From: an uncultured Parasphingopyxis sp.
Lineage (GTDB): Bacteria > Pseudomonadota > Alphaproteobacteria > Sphingomonadales > Sphingomonadaceae
DNA: 64,000 nt
Assembly: GCA_947259005.1 (NCBI GenBank)
Contig: CAMYKP010000008.1
Coordinates: 1-64,000, forward strand
Direction of reading: 5' to 3'
Shown: positions 26,795 to 35,871 of the stretch, one piece after another
Layout of the letters: every line of letters begins with the position of its first letter
How positions within the stretch are numbered: the first letter of the stretch is position 1
Notes under the pieces: model-generated
Databases searched by the model: none
What the model saw: the letters and a program-made list of their open reading frames with translations, nothing else
Told to the model about the DNA's origin: nothing
Made by a program: the position numbers and the translations under genes

Positions 26795-26811
26795 ATAGGG
26801 TAACCCCCTAT
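26795..26811. promoter_or_regulatory. DmeR/RcnR-type operator
   Basis: The inverted repeat ATAGGG-TAACC-CCCTAT is a G-tract with AT flanks, as used by Ni/Co sensors of the RcnR group. Its arms differ from the copper sites (ATACCC...GGGTAT). It ends only three bases before the dmeR start, so it covers the place of the ribosome site and probably the transcription start; the mRNA may be leaderless or nearly so. Confidence 0.7.
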
Positions 26812-26814
26812 CCT

Positions 26815-27093
26815 ATGTCCCATACTGGCTCTGATGAGAAAAAGCTGTTGGCGCGAGTGAAGCGCCTCAAGGGGCAACTCGAAGCCGTCGAGCGAGGCTT
26901 GGAAAACAAGGCGCCGTGTGGCGAGATACTCAATCTCGTGGCGTCAGTTCGCGGAGCCGTAAATGGTCTGACGGCAGAACTGATCGAGGATCATATACGC
27001 GAGCATGTCTCAAACCCTGAAACGGACAGCGACATAGAGCGCGCCCAGGGCGCTGCTGATCTTATCCAAGTTGTCAGGACATATCTCAAATGA
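26815..27093 (+). CDS. dmeR: Nickel/cobalt-responsive repressor (RcnR/DmeR type)
   Basis: A 92-residue CsoR/RcnR/FrmR-family repressor. Counting from Met1 it has His3, Cys35 (NKAPCGE), His60 and His64 (DHIREH): exactly the four ligands by which RcnR binds Ni(II)/Co(II). CsoR proteins have Cys at the last place and FrmR lacks His64. The following gene is a DmeF-type Co/Ni exporter, overlapping by ATGA. An operator with the right design sits directly at the start. Confidence 0.9.
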   Translation: MSHTGSDEKKLLARVKRLKGQLEAVERGLENKAPCGEILNLVASVRGAVNGLTAELIEDHIREHVSNPETDSDIERAQGAADLIQVVRTYLK

Positions 27094-28043
27094 TCGCTCC
27101 CAACAGAGTGATGCAAAGCAATCACGAGCATGATCATATATTCTTGGGCGATAATCACGAACGCAACGAACGCCGGACGTGGTTCGTCATTGCGCTGACA
27201 TCGATAATGATGGTTGTGGAGATCACCGCTGGGACCATCTTCGGATCAATGGCGTTGGTGGCCGATGGATGGCATATGTCCACCCATGCCGCCGCAATGC
27301 TCATTGCTGCATTAGCCTATATCTTTGCACGCCGAAACGCGAGAAATCCGCGCTTTACGTTCGGAACCGGCAAGGTAGGCGATCTTGCCGCCTTCGCAAG
27401 TGCGATCATCCTGGCACTGGTGGCTCTGCTGATAGGTTGGGAAAGCCTCGTCAGACTGGCAAACCCGATTTCAATCAGTTTTCCGCAGGCCATTTTTGTT
27501 GCCGTTATCGGCCTCATCGTGAATCTTGTCAGCGCCTGGCTGTTACGGGAAGACCACGATCATCATCACGGTCATGGCCATCATGAACACGATCACCAGC
27601 ACGAACATCATGGCCGAGACCAGAATCTGCGTGCGGCCTATCTTCATGTACTGGCTGATGCACTGACATCGGTTCTTGCAATTATCGCCCTTGTGGCGGG
27701 CAGCATGTATGGATGGATTTGGCTGGACCCGTTGATGGGTATTGTGGGTGCGCTCGTGATTGCACGATGGTCCTGGGGTCTGATGCGCGACACCGGCGCG
27801 ATCATATTGGATTATCGACAGTCTAATGATCCGATCGAGGCAAAAATCCGTTCGGTAGTCTTCGAGACAGGAGACCGGATCACCGATCTGCATGTCTGGC
27901 AGTTGGGCCCAGGTCATCATGCCGCTATTGTTGCCGTCGTAACAGAGAATGCTCAAAGCCCTGCGGCCTACCGTGACAGACTAGCTAAAGTCGCTGGACT
28001 TTCGCACATCACGGTAGAAGTGAGCCCGTTAGAGGTAGGTTGA
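27090..28043 (+). CDS. dmeF: DmeF-type cobalt/nickel efflux CDF transporter
   Basis: A 317-residue cation diffusion facilitator that exports Co(II)/Ni(II) by proton exchange. Helix 2 has DGWHMSTHAA (His pair HxxxH, a DmeF mark) and helix 5 has HVLADALTSV (HxxxD). Between helices 4 and 5 lies a cytosolic loop with about 15 His in 24 residues (DHHHGHGHHEHDHQHEHH, near residue 155). The C-terminal domain is present (DLHVWQLGPGHHAAIVAV). Its pairing with dmeR fixes the metal more firmly than sequence alone. Confidence 0.93.
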   Translation: MIAPNRVMQSNHEHDHIFLGDNHERNERRTWFVIALTSIMMVVEITAGTIFGSMALVADGWHMSTHAAAMLIAALAYIFARRNARNPRFTFGTGKVGDLAAFASAIILALVALLIGWESLVRLANPISISFPQAIFVAVIGLIVNLVSAWLLREDHDHHHGHGHHEHDHQHEHHGRDQNLRAAYLHVLADALTSVLAIIALVAGSMYGWIWLDPLMGIVGALVIARWSWGLMRDTGAIILDYRQSNDPIEAKIRSVVFETGDRITDLHVWQLGPGHHAAIVAVVTENAQSPAAYRDRLAKVAGLSHITVEVSPLEVG

Positions 28044-28276
28044 AATCTGTTTTATTTGCCCAATGCGTAGGACCGGGATGTCAGATTTGCATTCTGATTG
28101 GACTAGCTGCGCACGCAATGCATCGTTGTGTCGCACATCACCGCTGCCAGACCGCAAGAGTTCGGGGACCTAGGAAAGCCAGTTCAGCATGCACAGGAAG
28201 TTCTATCATGACCGCGTCGACCACAATCCAATAAACGAGATGTTATTACATTTAATTCAATGATTTAGATTGAGGG

Positions 28277-28672
28277 ATGACAAGACGATTTTTTTCTCAT
28301 ATACAGCGCGCCGTGCCGAATGATCGATCCTCTCATCGCATATATTCTTTGAGCCAAGCAGTCGTTGGATTGCTTGTGCTGATCGCTATCGCATTCGGCG
28401 GCGCGGTGGAAGCCGTCGCGTGCAGTCCGGAAGTCGATGCATCGGTGTCGATCGCGTTCTTCCAAGATCAAGCCCCAGCGGAAGATGAAAATCAGTCGGG
28501 CGATCAACACGCAGTTTGCGCCCACGGGCACTGTCATCATGGACAACAGGCCTTAACCATTCCGACGAATGCAGCGCAAACGTTAGCTGGTTCGATGCTT
28601 GTCTTGCTCTCCAGAGATGACGTTCGAACCGACACGGAGCCCAATCTCCTGAAACGCCCTCCACGCGTCTGA
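28277..28672 (+). CDS. Small secreted His/Cys-rich protein before czcC (CzcI-like position)
   Basis: A 131-residue protein with a hydrophobic segment (VVGLLVLIAIAFGGAVEAVAC, residues 29-49) and then an acidic stretch, HAVCAHGHCHHGQQAL near residue 83, and a plain C-terminus. The CxxxHCHH cluster should bind Zn/Co/Cd. A small His-rich protein (CzcI) precedes czcCBA in Cupriavidus; this gene has that place, but sequence homology was not shown. The GAGGG directly before 28277 is too close, so a later start (such as GTG 28313) is possible. Confidence 0.6.
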   Translation: MTRRFFSHIQRAVPNDRSSHRIYSLSQAVVGLLVLIAIAFGGAVEAVACSPEVDASVSIAFFQDQAPAEDENQSGDQHAVCAHGHCHHGQQALTIPTNAAQTLAGSMLVLLSRDDVRTDTEPNLLKRPPRV

Positions 28673-28730
28673 TCAATGATGTTCGCGCTGCTGAAGCAGT
28701 GTGTTTCTTTGTTGGTCAGGAGCTTTCTAC

Positions 28731-29957
28731 ATGTCAGTATTATGCGCGTGTCGGCGCACCTTGTTTGGTGTGTTGTTCGCAATGGCCGTGGCATCAGCCG
28801 CGTCCGCTCAGGATGAATCGCTATCGTTGGCCGAGGCCCTGGAGCTGGCGGGGGCATCACCCTCGGTAGATGTGGCTGAAGCACAGGTGGATATTGCCCG
28901 CGGTAACCAGCAACAGGCTGGACTGCGACCAAATCCGGAAGTTTCCATTGAGGTCGAGAATATCGCCGGGACCGGGGTGTTCCAGGGTTTCCAATCCACC
29001 GAAACGACACTTGCGGTCGGTCAGCGGTTGGAGCTTGGCGGCAAGAGGCGAGCGCGCGTAAACGCGGCGCGGGCCGAGACAGATGTCGCGGAGATCAGGG
29101 CGGAAATCGCCAGGGCAGATTTGACTCTTTCCGTGCGCGAAAGATTCATTGACGCCGTTGCAGCCAGGCAGCGGCTTCGGCTCGCCGAACAGGCGCTCGA
29201 GCGTTCACGAGAGCTGGCCCGCATCGCTAACGTCTTGGTTGAGGTGGGCCGCGATCCACCACTTAGAGCGCTGCGCGCGCAATCCAATCTCGGTGAAACC
29301 GAAGCGGAAGTGACCCAAAGACGCGTCGAGGACGAAAACGCGCGTCGTTTACTGGCGGCGCTGTGGGGCGAAGCAAATCCGCCTTCCTCTGTCGATGAAG
29401 CATCGCTCTCGCTGAGTACCATCAGCGCACCGCTCGAACCGCTCTCCGTGCTGGAGATCCGGCTGGCCGATGCCGAGCTCGATGCGGCGGAGGCTGTCAT
29501 TGGCCGCGAACGATCTCTTCGGACTCCAGACGTGACGCTATCGGCAGGTGTTCGCCGCAATGAAGAAGCCGATGCGCAAGGTTTCGTTGCGGGCGCCTCG
29601 TTTGAACTGCCATTCGGTAATCGCAACCAGGGGGCCATCGCAGCTGCTCAAGCCGCCGCCAGATCGGCGCAGGCGCAGCGGTCATTGCTTATGGTCGAAT
29701 CGGTGCGGGCCATCGCAAGCGCGCGGGCGACATTGAGGGCGGCTGAAGATCGCGTCGATACGCTCGAAAACAGGACCGTTCCACAAGCTGAAGAGGCGCT
29801 TCGGCTGGCCGATATCGGTTATCGCGCCGGGCGTTTCAGCCTGATCGAACTGCTCGACGCTACCGAAGCGCGCGATGCCGCGCTCAATGCACTCATCGAT
29901 GCGCGGGAGGCTCGGGATATAGCCGCAGCAACCCTCCTTCGCGCGACCGCACAATGA
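28731..29957 (+). CDS. czcC: CzcC-type outer membrane efflux channel
   Basis: The outer membrane part of a Co/Zn/Cd RND system; 408 residues. A signal peptide (FAMAVASAASAQ) ends near residue 26. Two OEP repeats follow, with the family marks GLRPNPEVSIEVENIAG and LAVGQRLELGGKRRARV near residue 95. The start at 28731 has AGGAG eight bases upstream; a GTG at 28701 is in frame but has none. It ends in an ATGA overlap with a possible early start of czcB. Confidence 0.9.
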   Translation: MSVLCACRRTLFGVLFAMAVASAASAQDESLSLAEALELAGASPSVDVAEAQVDIARGNQQQAGLRPNPEVSIEVENIAGTGVFQGFQSTETTLAVGQRLELGGKRRARVNAARAETDVAEIRAEIARADLTLSVRERFIDAVAARQRLRLAEQALERSRELARIANVLVEVGRDPPLRALRAQSNLGETEAEVTQRRVEDENARRLLAALWGEANPPSSVDEASLSLSTISAPLEPLSVLEIRLADAELDAAEAVIGRERSLRTPDVTLSAGVRRNEEADAQGFVAGASFELPFGNRNQGAIAAAQAAARSAQAQRSLLMVESVRAIASARATLRAAEDRVDTLENRTVPQAEEALRLADIGYRAGRFSLIELLDATEARDAALNALIDAREARDIAAATLLRATAQ

Positions 29958-29971
29958 AGGACTTCGAACCC

Positions 29972-31120
29972 ATGAACAGGACAAAAATTATCGGGGCGGC
30001 ACTGATCGTAGCCCTTCTTGCGGTCATCGCTTTCGTCATTTTCAGACCCGGCAGTGAGATCGCGCAGCCCGCGGAACATGCTGGCGAAAGCGAAGAAGGA
30101 CATACGGAAGAAGAAGGCGTGGTACGTCTCACTGACGAGCAAATCCGGACATCCGAGATTGACATCATCACGCTGGAAGTCGGTTCTCTGGATGCCGAGA
30201 TTATCGCACAAGGCAGCGTCGCACCGTCTCCCCAAGGGCAGGCCGTTCTCAGCGCTGGTGCCGAAGGCCGCGTAACGCGGATCAACAAGCGGCTGGGCGA
30301 TGCCGTGCGAAGTGGCGATACGGTCGCAACGATTGAAAGCCGGGAGGCTGCCGCGATCAGCTCGGACGTAGCTGGCGCAGCATCGCGCGCCGAACTGGCT
30401 CGAACGCGCTTTGAGAGAGAGCGCCGCCTGTATGAAGAGCGAGTGACCGCGAGAGCGGACCTCGATACAGCGCGAGCAGAACTCCAGCAGGCGACAGCCG
30501 AAGCCAATCGCGCCCGCCAATCTGCCGCGGCATCGAGTGTATCCGGACGGTTTATCGCGGTGAGGTCACCTATCAACGGTAGGGTTACAGCCGCGCCCGC
30601 TGTTCTTGGCTCCTACGTCACGCCGCAAGATGAGCTTTTCCGGATTTCCAATCCGAACGAAATCCAGATCGAAGCCGCAGTACCTGCCGAAGATGCCCGC
30701 AGGATAGCGTCTGGCGATACGGCGCGGGTCGAGACTCCCGAAGGCGAGATTGCTGCAAGAGTGCTTGCTGTTACCCCGGCTGCGGACCTCGAAAACAGGT
30801 CTGCAATCGTCGTGCTTTCGCCGGGCGCGAATGCCGGCCTAGTGCCCGGCGAATATGTCCGGGCGCGCATCAGGGCGCGAGCCGGTGGAACCGGGTCGTC
30901 GGGATTGGTGGTGCCCGCCGAAGCGATCCAGTCCGTTGAAGGCCGGGACGTCGTGTTCGTGCGAACGCCGACGGGATTCCGCGCGCAGCCGGTCCGGACC
31001 GGCGCGCGCAGCGGTGATCGGATCGAAATTGTCGAGGGCGTCGCTGCCGGAACCGAAATTGCGGGCCGAAATGCCTTCCTCCTCAAGGCCGAACTCGGAC
31101 GCGGGGAAACGGAACATTGA
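29972..31120 (+). CDS. czcB: CzcB-type periplasmic adaptor
   Basis: Membrane-fusion protein linking CzcA to CzcC; 382 residues. An N-terminal anchor helix (IIGAALIVALLAVIAFVIF) is followed by a charged linker and the paired lipoyl halves (AGAEGRVTRINKRLGDAVRSG near residue 92), an alpha-hairpin with RFERERRLYEERVTARADL, and the beta-barrel. No Cys/Met-rich heavy metal domain and no CusF part are seen, unlike cusB at 23048. The ATG at 29972 has AAGGA ten bases before it; an ATG at 29954 overlaps the czcC stop. Confidence 0.9.
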   Translation: MNRTKIIGAALIVALLAVIAFVIFRPGSEIAQPAEHAGESEEGHTEEEGVVRLTDEQIRTSEIDIITLEVGSLDAEIIAQGSVAPSPQGQAVLSAGAEGRVTRINKRLGDAVRSGDTVATIESREAAAISSDVAGAASRAELARTRFERERRLYEERVTARADLDTARAELQQATAEANRARQSAAASSVSGRFIAVRSPINGRVTAAPAVLGSYVTPQDELFRISNPNEIQIEAAVPAEDARRIASGDTARVETPEGEIAARVLAVTPAADLENRSAIVVLSPGANAGLVPGEYVRARIRARAGGTGSSGLVVPAEAIQSVEGRDVVFVRTPTGFRAQPVRTGARSGDRIEIVEGVAAGTEIAGRNAFLLKAELGRGETEH

Positions 31121-31148
31121 TCTATAAACCTAACCCGGAGCCGCAATC

Positions 31149-34100
31149 ATGATCGCGCGTCTCGTCGAACTCTCGGTTCGAAACCGCTACATCGTCGTGT
31201 TCCTCATTGCCGCCGTTGCGGCACTGGGGATCTATAATCTGGTCAGGCTTCCGATCGACGCGGTGCCGGACATCACCAACAATCAGGTGCAGATCAATAC
31301 GGTCGATCCTTCTCTGGCACCGCTCGATATCGAGCGCTTGGTGACATTTCCGGTCGAGACATCGCTCGCTGGTATTCCGGGCTTGCAAACGACCCGTTCA
31401 ATCTCGCGTAACGGCTTTTCGCAGGTCAGCGCGATATTTGATGACGACGTCGATATCTATTTTGCGCGCCAGCAGGTGGCCGAGCGATTGACGACCGTTC
31501 GTGAGAACCTTCCCGACAGCGCCGAACCGGCTATGGGGCCGGTATCAACGGGTCTCGGCGAGGTCCTCATGTGGACCGTCAGCTATGCAGAACGAGAGGA
31601 GGGCGGAGCAAATGCCGGGCCAGGCTTGCAGCCTGACGGCTCTTATCTGACCCCGGAAGGCGAGAGGCTTACCGACGAAGTATCGCGTGCCGCCTATCTC
31701 AGAACCTTGCAGGATTGGGTCATCGGCCCGCAGATGCGTAACGTTCCGGGCGTCGCTGGTGTTGATTCGATCGGGGGCTATGCGCGGCAGTTCGTGGTGA
31801 CGCCATCTCCCGCAGGATTGGCGTCCTACGGCATTGGCTTTGATGATCTATCGGAGGCGCTAGAAAGCACAAATCTCTCCGTAGGAGCCAATTTCGTGCA
31901 AAGGGGAGGCGAGGCGTTCCTAGTCCGCGCCGATGCCCGCATTCGTACGATCGACGAAATCGAGAATGCCATCATCGCCCGCCGCGAAGGCATTCCCGTC
32001 CGTGTCCGTGATGTCGCTACAGTTCAAAATGGCGGGGACCTGCGCACTGGCGCGGCAACGGAAAATGGCGAAGAAGTTGTCGTTGGAACCACTTTGATGC
32101 TGCTCGGTGAGAACAGCCGCGCGGTGGCGGCGGCATCCGGTGAACGTTTGGCACAGATCGCTGAATCGATGCCACCTGATATTGAAGTCCAAGTCGTGCT
32201 CGATCGCTCGAAGCTGGTCAACGCTACGATCAGTACGGTCGAAAAGAATCTCACCGAAGGCGCTCTACTCGTCATCGTCGCGCTGTTTCTCCTCCTCGGT
32301 AATTTCCGGGCAGCGATCATCACCGCACTCGTGATTCCACTTTCATTCCTGATGATGGCCATTGGCATGAACCGGGTCGGGGTTTCAGGCAATTTGATGA
32401 GCCTCGGCGCGCTCGATTTCGGACTGATCGTCGATGGCAGCGTCATCATCGTCGAGAATTTCCTCCGCCGGATGGCAGGGCGGCAACATGAAGAGGGGCG
32501 GCTGCTCTCGCTCGGCGAAAGGCTGGAGGAAGTCATTGCCTCGACGCGCGAGATGATCAGACCCTCTCTCTTCGGTCAGGCGATCATTCTGCTCGTCTTT
32601 GTGCCGCTGCTCACCTTTCAGGGGATCGAGGGTAAAACCTTCTCGCCGATGGCGATCACTGTAATGCTCGCTTTGGCTTCAGCCTTCATTCTTTCGCTAA
32701 CGCTCGTGCCGGCGCTTCTCGCGCTGCTTATTCGCGGACGCGTTGCAGAGAAGGAAGTTCGGCCTGTGAGTTGGGCGAAAAGCAAATATGAGCCAGCGCT
32801 GCGAAAGGCGCTCGCTTTCCCGAAACGCACGGCGATCATTGGCTTTGCCATCTTCGCCTTCTCGCTGGGCGTATTCAATTTTGTCGGCAGCGAGTTCATG
32901 CCTCAACTCGATGAGCAGGATCTGTCGGTCCAAGCGATCCGGATTCCGTCGACCTCGCTCGACCAGTCGGTCGAGATGCAGCGACAGATCGAACGGACAG
33001 TCTCGCGTTTTCCGCAGGTCCGGTACATGTATTCGAAGACCGGCACGGCTGAAGTTGCAAGCGATCCTATGCCGCAGAATATATCCGACGCCTTTATCAT
33101 TTTGCGTCCACGCGACGATTGGCCCGACCCATCGCTTCCGAAGGCGGAACTGGTCGAACAGATGGAAGAGGCGCTGTCGGGGCTGATCGGCAATAATTTC
33201 GAGTTCAGCCAACCGATCGAGATGCGTTTCAACGAACTGATTGCCGGCGTACGCGGCGATGTCGCGGTCAAAGTCTTCGGCGACGATCTGGAACAGCTTA
33301 CCGCTACCGCAAATCAGATTGCCCAAGTGTTTTCGAACATCGAAGGTAGCGCTGATGTACGAGTCGAGCAGACTGAGGGATTTCCTACCCTCGACGTTCA
33401 ATTTGATCGCTCGGCGATCGCCGCTCACGGTCTGACAGTTGACGAAGTTGCGGCGACAGTCAGCGCAGCGCTTGGCGGCGCGGAAAGTGGTATCGTTTTC
33501 CAAGGCGATAGGCGATTTGACATCGTCGTTCGTTTGCCGGGTGGAGTGCGCGACGATATTGACGCGATTGGCGCTCTTCCTGTGGTTCTGCCGGAAAACA
33601 GTGCCGGAAGACGATCTTCGGTGCCGCTGCGCTCACTCGCAACCTTGTCGGAAATCGAGGGCCTCAATCAGATCAGCCGGGAAAACGGGCAGCGCCGGGT
33701 CGTTGTTCAGCTTAACGTGCGGGGCCGTGACGTTGGCTCGCTGGTCGCCGAAGCCCGTGCAGCGATAGCCGACCAGGTCGATTTGCCGCCAGGAGTCTTT
33801 CTCGAATGGGGCGGACAATTCGAAAACCTCCAAGCCGCTCAGGCGCGTATCGGCGTAGTCGTACCGATTATTGCACTGCTGGTCTTTGGTCTGCTCGTCA
33901 TGGCGCTTGGCAATGTCCGCATGGCGATTGCCGTGTTCACTACGGTTCCGCTCGGAATCGCGGGCGGCATCTTCTCGCTTGCATTGACCGGCCTGCCCTT
34001 CTCGATCTCGGTCGCAGTTGGTTTCATTGTTCTAGCCGGCGTCGCGGTTCTCAACGGCCTGGTCATGATGATGAGCATTCAGGGACGATTGCACGCAGAC

Positions 34101-34418
34101 ATGCCGCTGGATGAAGCGATCTTCGGGGGTGCGGTCGAAAGATTCCGCTCGGTCCTGATGACTGCGATTGTTCCGTCGCTCGGCTTCGTGCCGATGGCGC
34201 TCGCGACTGGGACCGGAGCCGAGGTGCAAAAGCCGTTGGCGATCGTCGTCATTGGCGGTTTGATGACGGCAACCGCGCTGACACTGTTCGTGCTTCCTGC
34301 CGTAACGCGTCTAATCTTAGGCTTCGAGGGAGGGGATTGGACCGCGCGGCTGAGGCGCAGAATGCCGGCTTTGCCAGAAATGCCCTTCACCCGATGGAAG
34401 CCGCGGCGTCAGACATGA
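31149..34418 (+). CDS. czcA: Heavy-metal efflux RND pump of the Co/Zn/Cd type
   Basis: The inner-membrane pump; 1089 residues. Helix 4 carries the CzcA motif DFGLIVDGSVIIVENFLRR with the Asp, Asp and Glu needed for proton flow and divalent metals. At the places where CusA has its Met triad, this protein reads SVQAIRIPSTS and NISDAFIIL, so it is not a monovalent copper pump. An insert of about 30 residues near position 150 (REEGGANAGPG and on) is typical of the nickel/cobalt NccA/CzcA group. It lies 28 bases after czcB and 39 before the DUF190 gene. Confidence 0.92.
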   Translation: MIARLVELSVRNRYIVVFLIAAVAALGIYNLVRLPIDAVPDITNNQVQINTVDPSLAPLDIERLVTFPVETSLAGIPGLQTTRSISRNGFSQVSAIFDDDVDIYFARQQVAERLTTVRENLPDSAEPAMGPVSTGLGEVLMWTVSYAEREEGGANAGPGLQPDGSYLTPEGERLTDEVSRAAYLRTLQDWVIGPQMRNVPGVAGVDSIGGYARQFVVTPSPAGLASYGIGFDDLSEALESTNLSVGANFVQRGGEAFLVRADARIRTIDEIENAIIARREGIPVRVRDVATVQNGGDLRTGAATENGEEVVVGTTLMLLGENSRAVAAASGERLAQIAESMPPDIEVQVVLDRSKLVNATISTVEKNLTEGALLVIVALFLLLGNFRAAIITALVIPLSFLMMAIGMNRVGVSGNLMSLGALDFGLIVDGSVIIVENFLRRMAGRQHEEGRLLSLGERLEEVIASTREMIRPSLFGQAIILLVFVPLLTFQGIEGKTFSPMAITVMLALASAFILSLTLVPALLALLIRGRVAEKEVRPVSWAKSKYEPALRKALAFPKRTAIIGFAIFAFSLGVFNFVGSEFMPQLDEQDLSVQAIRIPSTSLDQSVEMQRQIERTVSRFPQVRYMYSKTGTAEVASDPMPQNISDAFIILRPRDDWPDPSLPKAELVEQMEEALSGLIGNNFEFSQPIEMRFNELIAGVRGDVAVKVFGDDLEQLTATANQIAQVFSNIEGSADVRVEQTEGFPTLDVQFDRSAIAAHGLTVDEVAATVSAALGGAESGIVFQGDRRFDIVVRLPGGVRDDIDAIGALPVVLPENSAGRRSSVPLRSLATLSEIEGLNQISRENGQRRVVVQLNVRGRDVGSLVAEARAAIADQVDLPPGVFLEWGGQFENLQAAQARIGVVVPIIALLVFGLLVMALGNVRMAIAVFTTVPLGIAGGIFSLALTGLPFSISVAVGFIVLAGVAVLNGLVMMMSIQGRLHADMPLDEAIFGGAVERFRSVLMTAIVPSLGFVPMALATGTGAEVQKPLAIVVIGGLMTATALTLFVLPAVTRLILGFEGGDWTARLRRRMPALPEMPFTRWKPRRQT

Positions 34419-34457
34419 GGAATAGGGCCCGACGCTACTAGAAAAAGGAGCGAAACC

Positions 34458-34793
34458 ATGACGATATCCCGCGATGCCATGCTGCTACGCATCTATACCG
34501 ATGATGCCGCGATGCATGCCGATGACGAAGTGGTCGACGTGATCGTCGGACGTGCCAGAAAAATAGGCCTTGCCGGTGCAACTGTGCTTCGCGGCCGGAT
34601 TGGCTTCGCTTCGGGGTCAGTCGTCCACGAACACCATTCCTTCGGCGTCGGCGATAATCCGCCGATGGTGATCGAACTGGTCGATGCCGAAGAAAATCTT
34701 CGGGCCTTTCTGAACCAGCTCGAAGATCTGCGCGGGATCGGCTTGGTGACGCTGGAAAAAGTCGAAATCGTCACGATGGAGCGCGGTCAGTGA
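34458..34793 (+). CDS. DUF190 (PII-like) protein
   Basis: A 111-residue protein of the DUF190 family, which folds like PII signal proteins. Visible marks are RIYTDDAAMHADDEVVDVIV, then AGATVLRGRIGFASGSVVHE and MVIELVDAEENLRAFL. A perfect AAGGAG stands before the ATG. Such genes often follow RND or CrcB transporter genes, and here it comes 39 bases after czcA. It may bind a nucleotide or metal and tune the pump, but the family's ligand is not known with certainty. Confidence 0.88.
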   Translation: MTISRDAMLLRIYTDDAAMHADDEVVDVIVGRARKIGLAGATVLRGRIGFASGSVVHEHHSFGVGDNPPMVIELVDAEENLRAFLNQLEDLRGIGLVTLEKVEIVTMERGQ

Positions 34794-34871
34794 TCGTATC
34801 GATATGCGCCGACGCTTTGGTAGTCTTGCCAAACTAAAATATTTCCCCGAATCTACTGAGAACACGTCGCC

Positions 34872-35216
34872 ATGTTGAAAGCCGAGGAAATCGACGGTCT
34901 GTTTCATCTTGAAGCGAACGACAGTCTGTCCGAACAACATCATGATGCGCTTGTGCCGCGGTTCGAAAGAGTGGCGAAACGCATGGCTGGAACGGTTCCT
35001 ATGCTGGTCAAATTGAGACCGAATTTTGCCGGCTGGGAAATCTCCGGTTTGTGTTTAGGCTTGAAATTCGATGTTCGACACAAGGATCAGCTCGGTCGGA
35101 TCACAATTGTCGGTGATGAGAAATTGGAGGATTGGGCAACAAATCTGTTAGACCCGTTCTTTCGTGCCGAAGTGCGATTTTGTCCGCGCAAACTGTGCGA
35201 AAAATTCAAAAAATGA
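34872..35216 (+). CDS. SpoIIAA-like (STAS/SEC14 type) protein
   Basis: A 114-residue soluble protein of the SpoIIAA-like family. It has the order of that fold: LKFDVRHKDQLGRITIVGDE near residue 62, then KLEDWATNLLDPFFRAEVRF, which is close to the family's usual end. These proteins have a hydrophobic pocket and are thought to bind a lipophilic ligand. It stands between DUF190 and a CDF gene in the long czc transcript; its role there is unknown. Confidence 0.78.
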   Translation: MLKAEEIDGLFHLEANDSLSEQHHDALVPRFERVAKRMAGTVPMLVKLRPNFAGWEISGLCLGLKFDVRHKDQLGRITIVGDEKLEDWATNLLDPFFRAEVRFCPRKLCEKFKK

Positions 35217-35245
35217 GTGCGTCAGAGAAACGATGATCAAGAATC

Positions 35246-35869
35246 ATGAACACTGCCGATCTTGACCAGGACTCCGCAGAAAAGCGCAGAACACTCCGGA
35301 TCGTGCTTGTACTCAACGTTGTTATCGCGATCGGATTTTTTGGCACCGGCTTGATTGCCGATTCCAGCGCCTTGCTCGCCAACGGTCTCGACAATTCGTC
35401 CGATGCGATTATCTACGCGCTGAGTCTGCTGGCGATGACGCGGTCGCAAACGTGGAAACGCGGTGCGGCGCGCCTTTCCGGAATAATGCTACTGATATTC
35501 GCGGCGGGCGTTATTCTGGACGCGGGCAGGCGCTTCATCGAGGGCTCGGAACCGGCCGGGGTCTTGATGATGGCGATGGCGGCGATTGCTGCCGTCATAA
35601 ACCTTCTATCGCTCTATCTGCTGAAACGACTACGCAACAAGGACGTCAATCTACGCGCCGCGACGACTTTCAGCCTTAACGATTTCGTCGCCAATGGCGG
35701 TATCATTATCGCCGGTATCGTAGTGATGGTGACAAGTGCAAACTGGCCAGACCTGATCGTTGGCATCGCTGTCGCCGGTATCGCAATTTACGGTGGCATC
35801 GAAATCCTGCGGGATGCGCATAGGGACATGCACGTCGAGCTGGGGACCTCCAACGGCAAGGACGTATAG
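35246..35869 (+). CDS. Short CDF-type cation transporter without C-terminal domain
   Basis: A 207-residue CDF-like protein with about six helices. Helix 2 reads ANGLDNSSDAIIYA (Asp pair DxxxD) and helix 5 SLNDFVANGGII. The cytosolic C-terminal domain of full-length CDFs is missing. It is closest in layout to the proteins at 17228-17836 and 37920-38573. The gene precedes a full CDF gene by only two bases, so the two may act together or form mixed dimers (inference). Confidence 0.82.
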   Translation: MNTADLDQDSAEKRRTLRIVLVLNVVIAIGFFGTGLIADSSALLANGLDNSSDAIIYALSLLAMTRSQTWKRGAARLSGIMLLIFAAGVILDAGRRFIEGSEPAGVLMMAMAAIAAVINLLSLYLLKRLRNKDVNLRAATTFSLNDFVANGGIIIAGIVVMVTSANWPDLIVGIAVAGIAIYGGIEILRDAHRDMHVELGTSNGKDV

Positions 35870-35871
35870 AA

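Noticed and set aside
27553..27624. CAT/CAC-rich stretch that looks like a simple repeat
   Set aside because: It is the His-rich cytosolic loop of dmeF in frame, so coding and functional.
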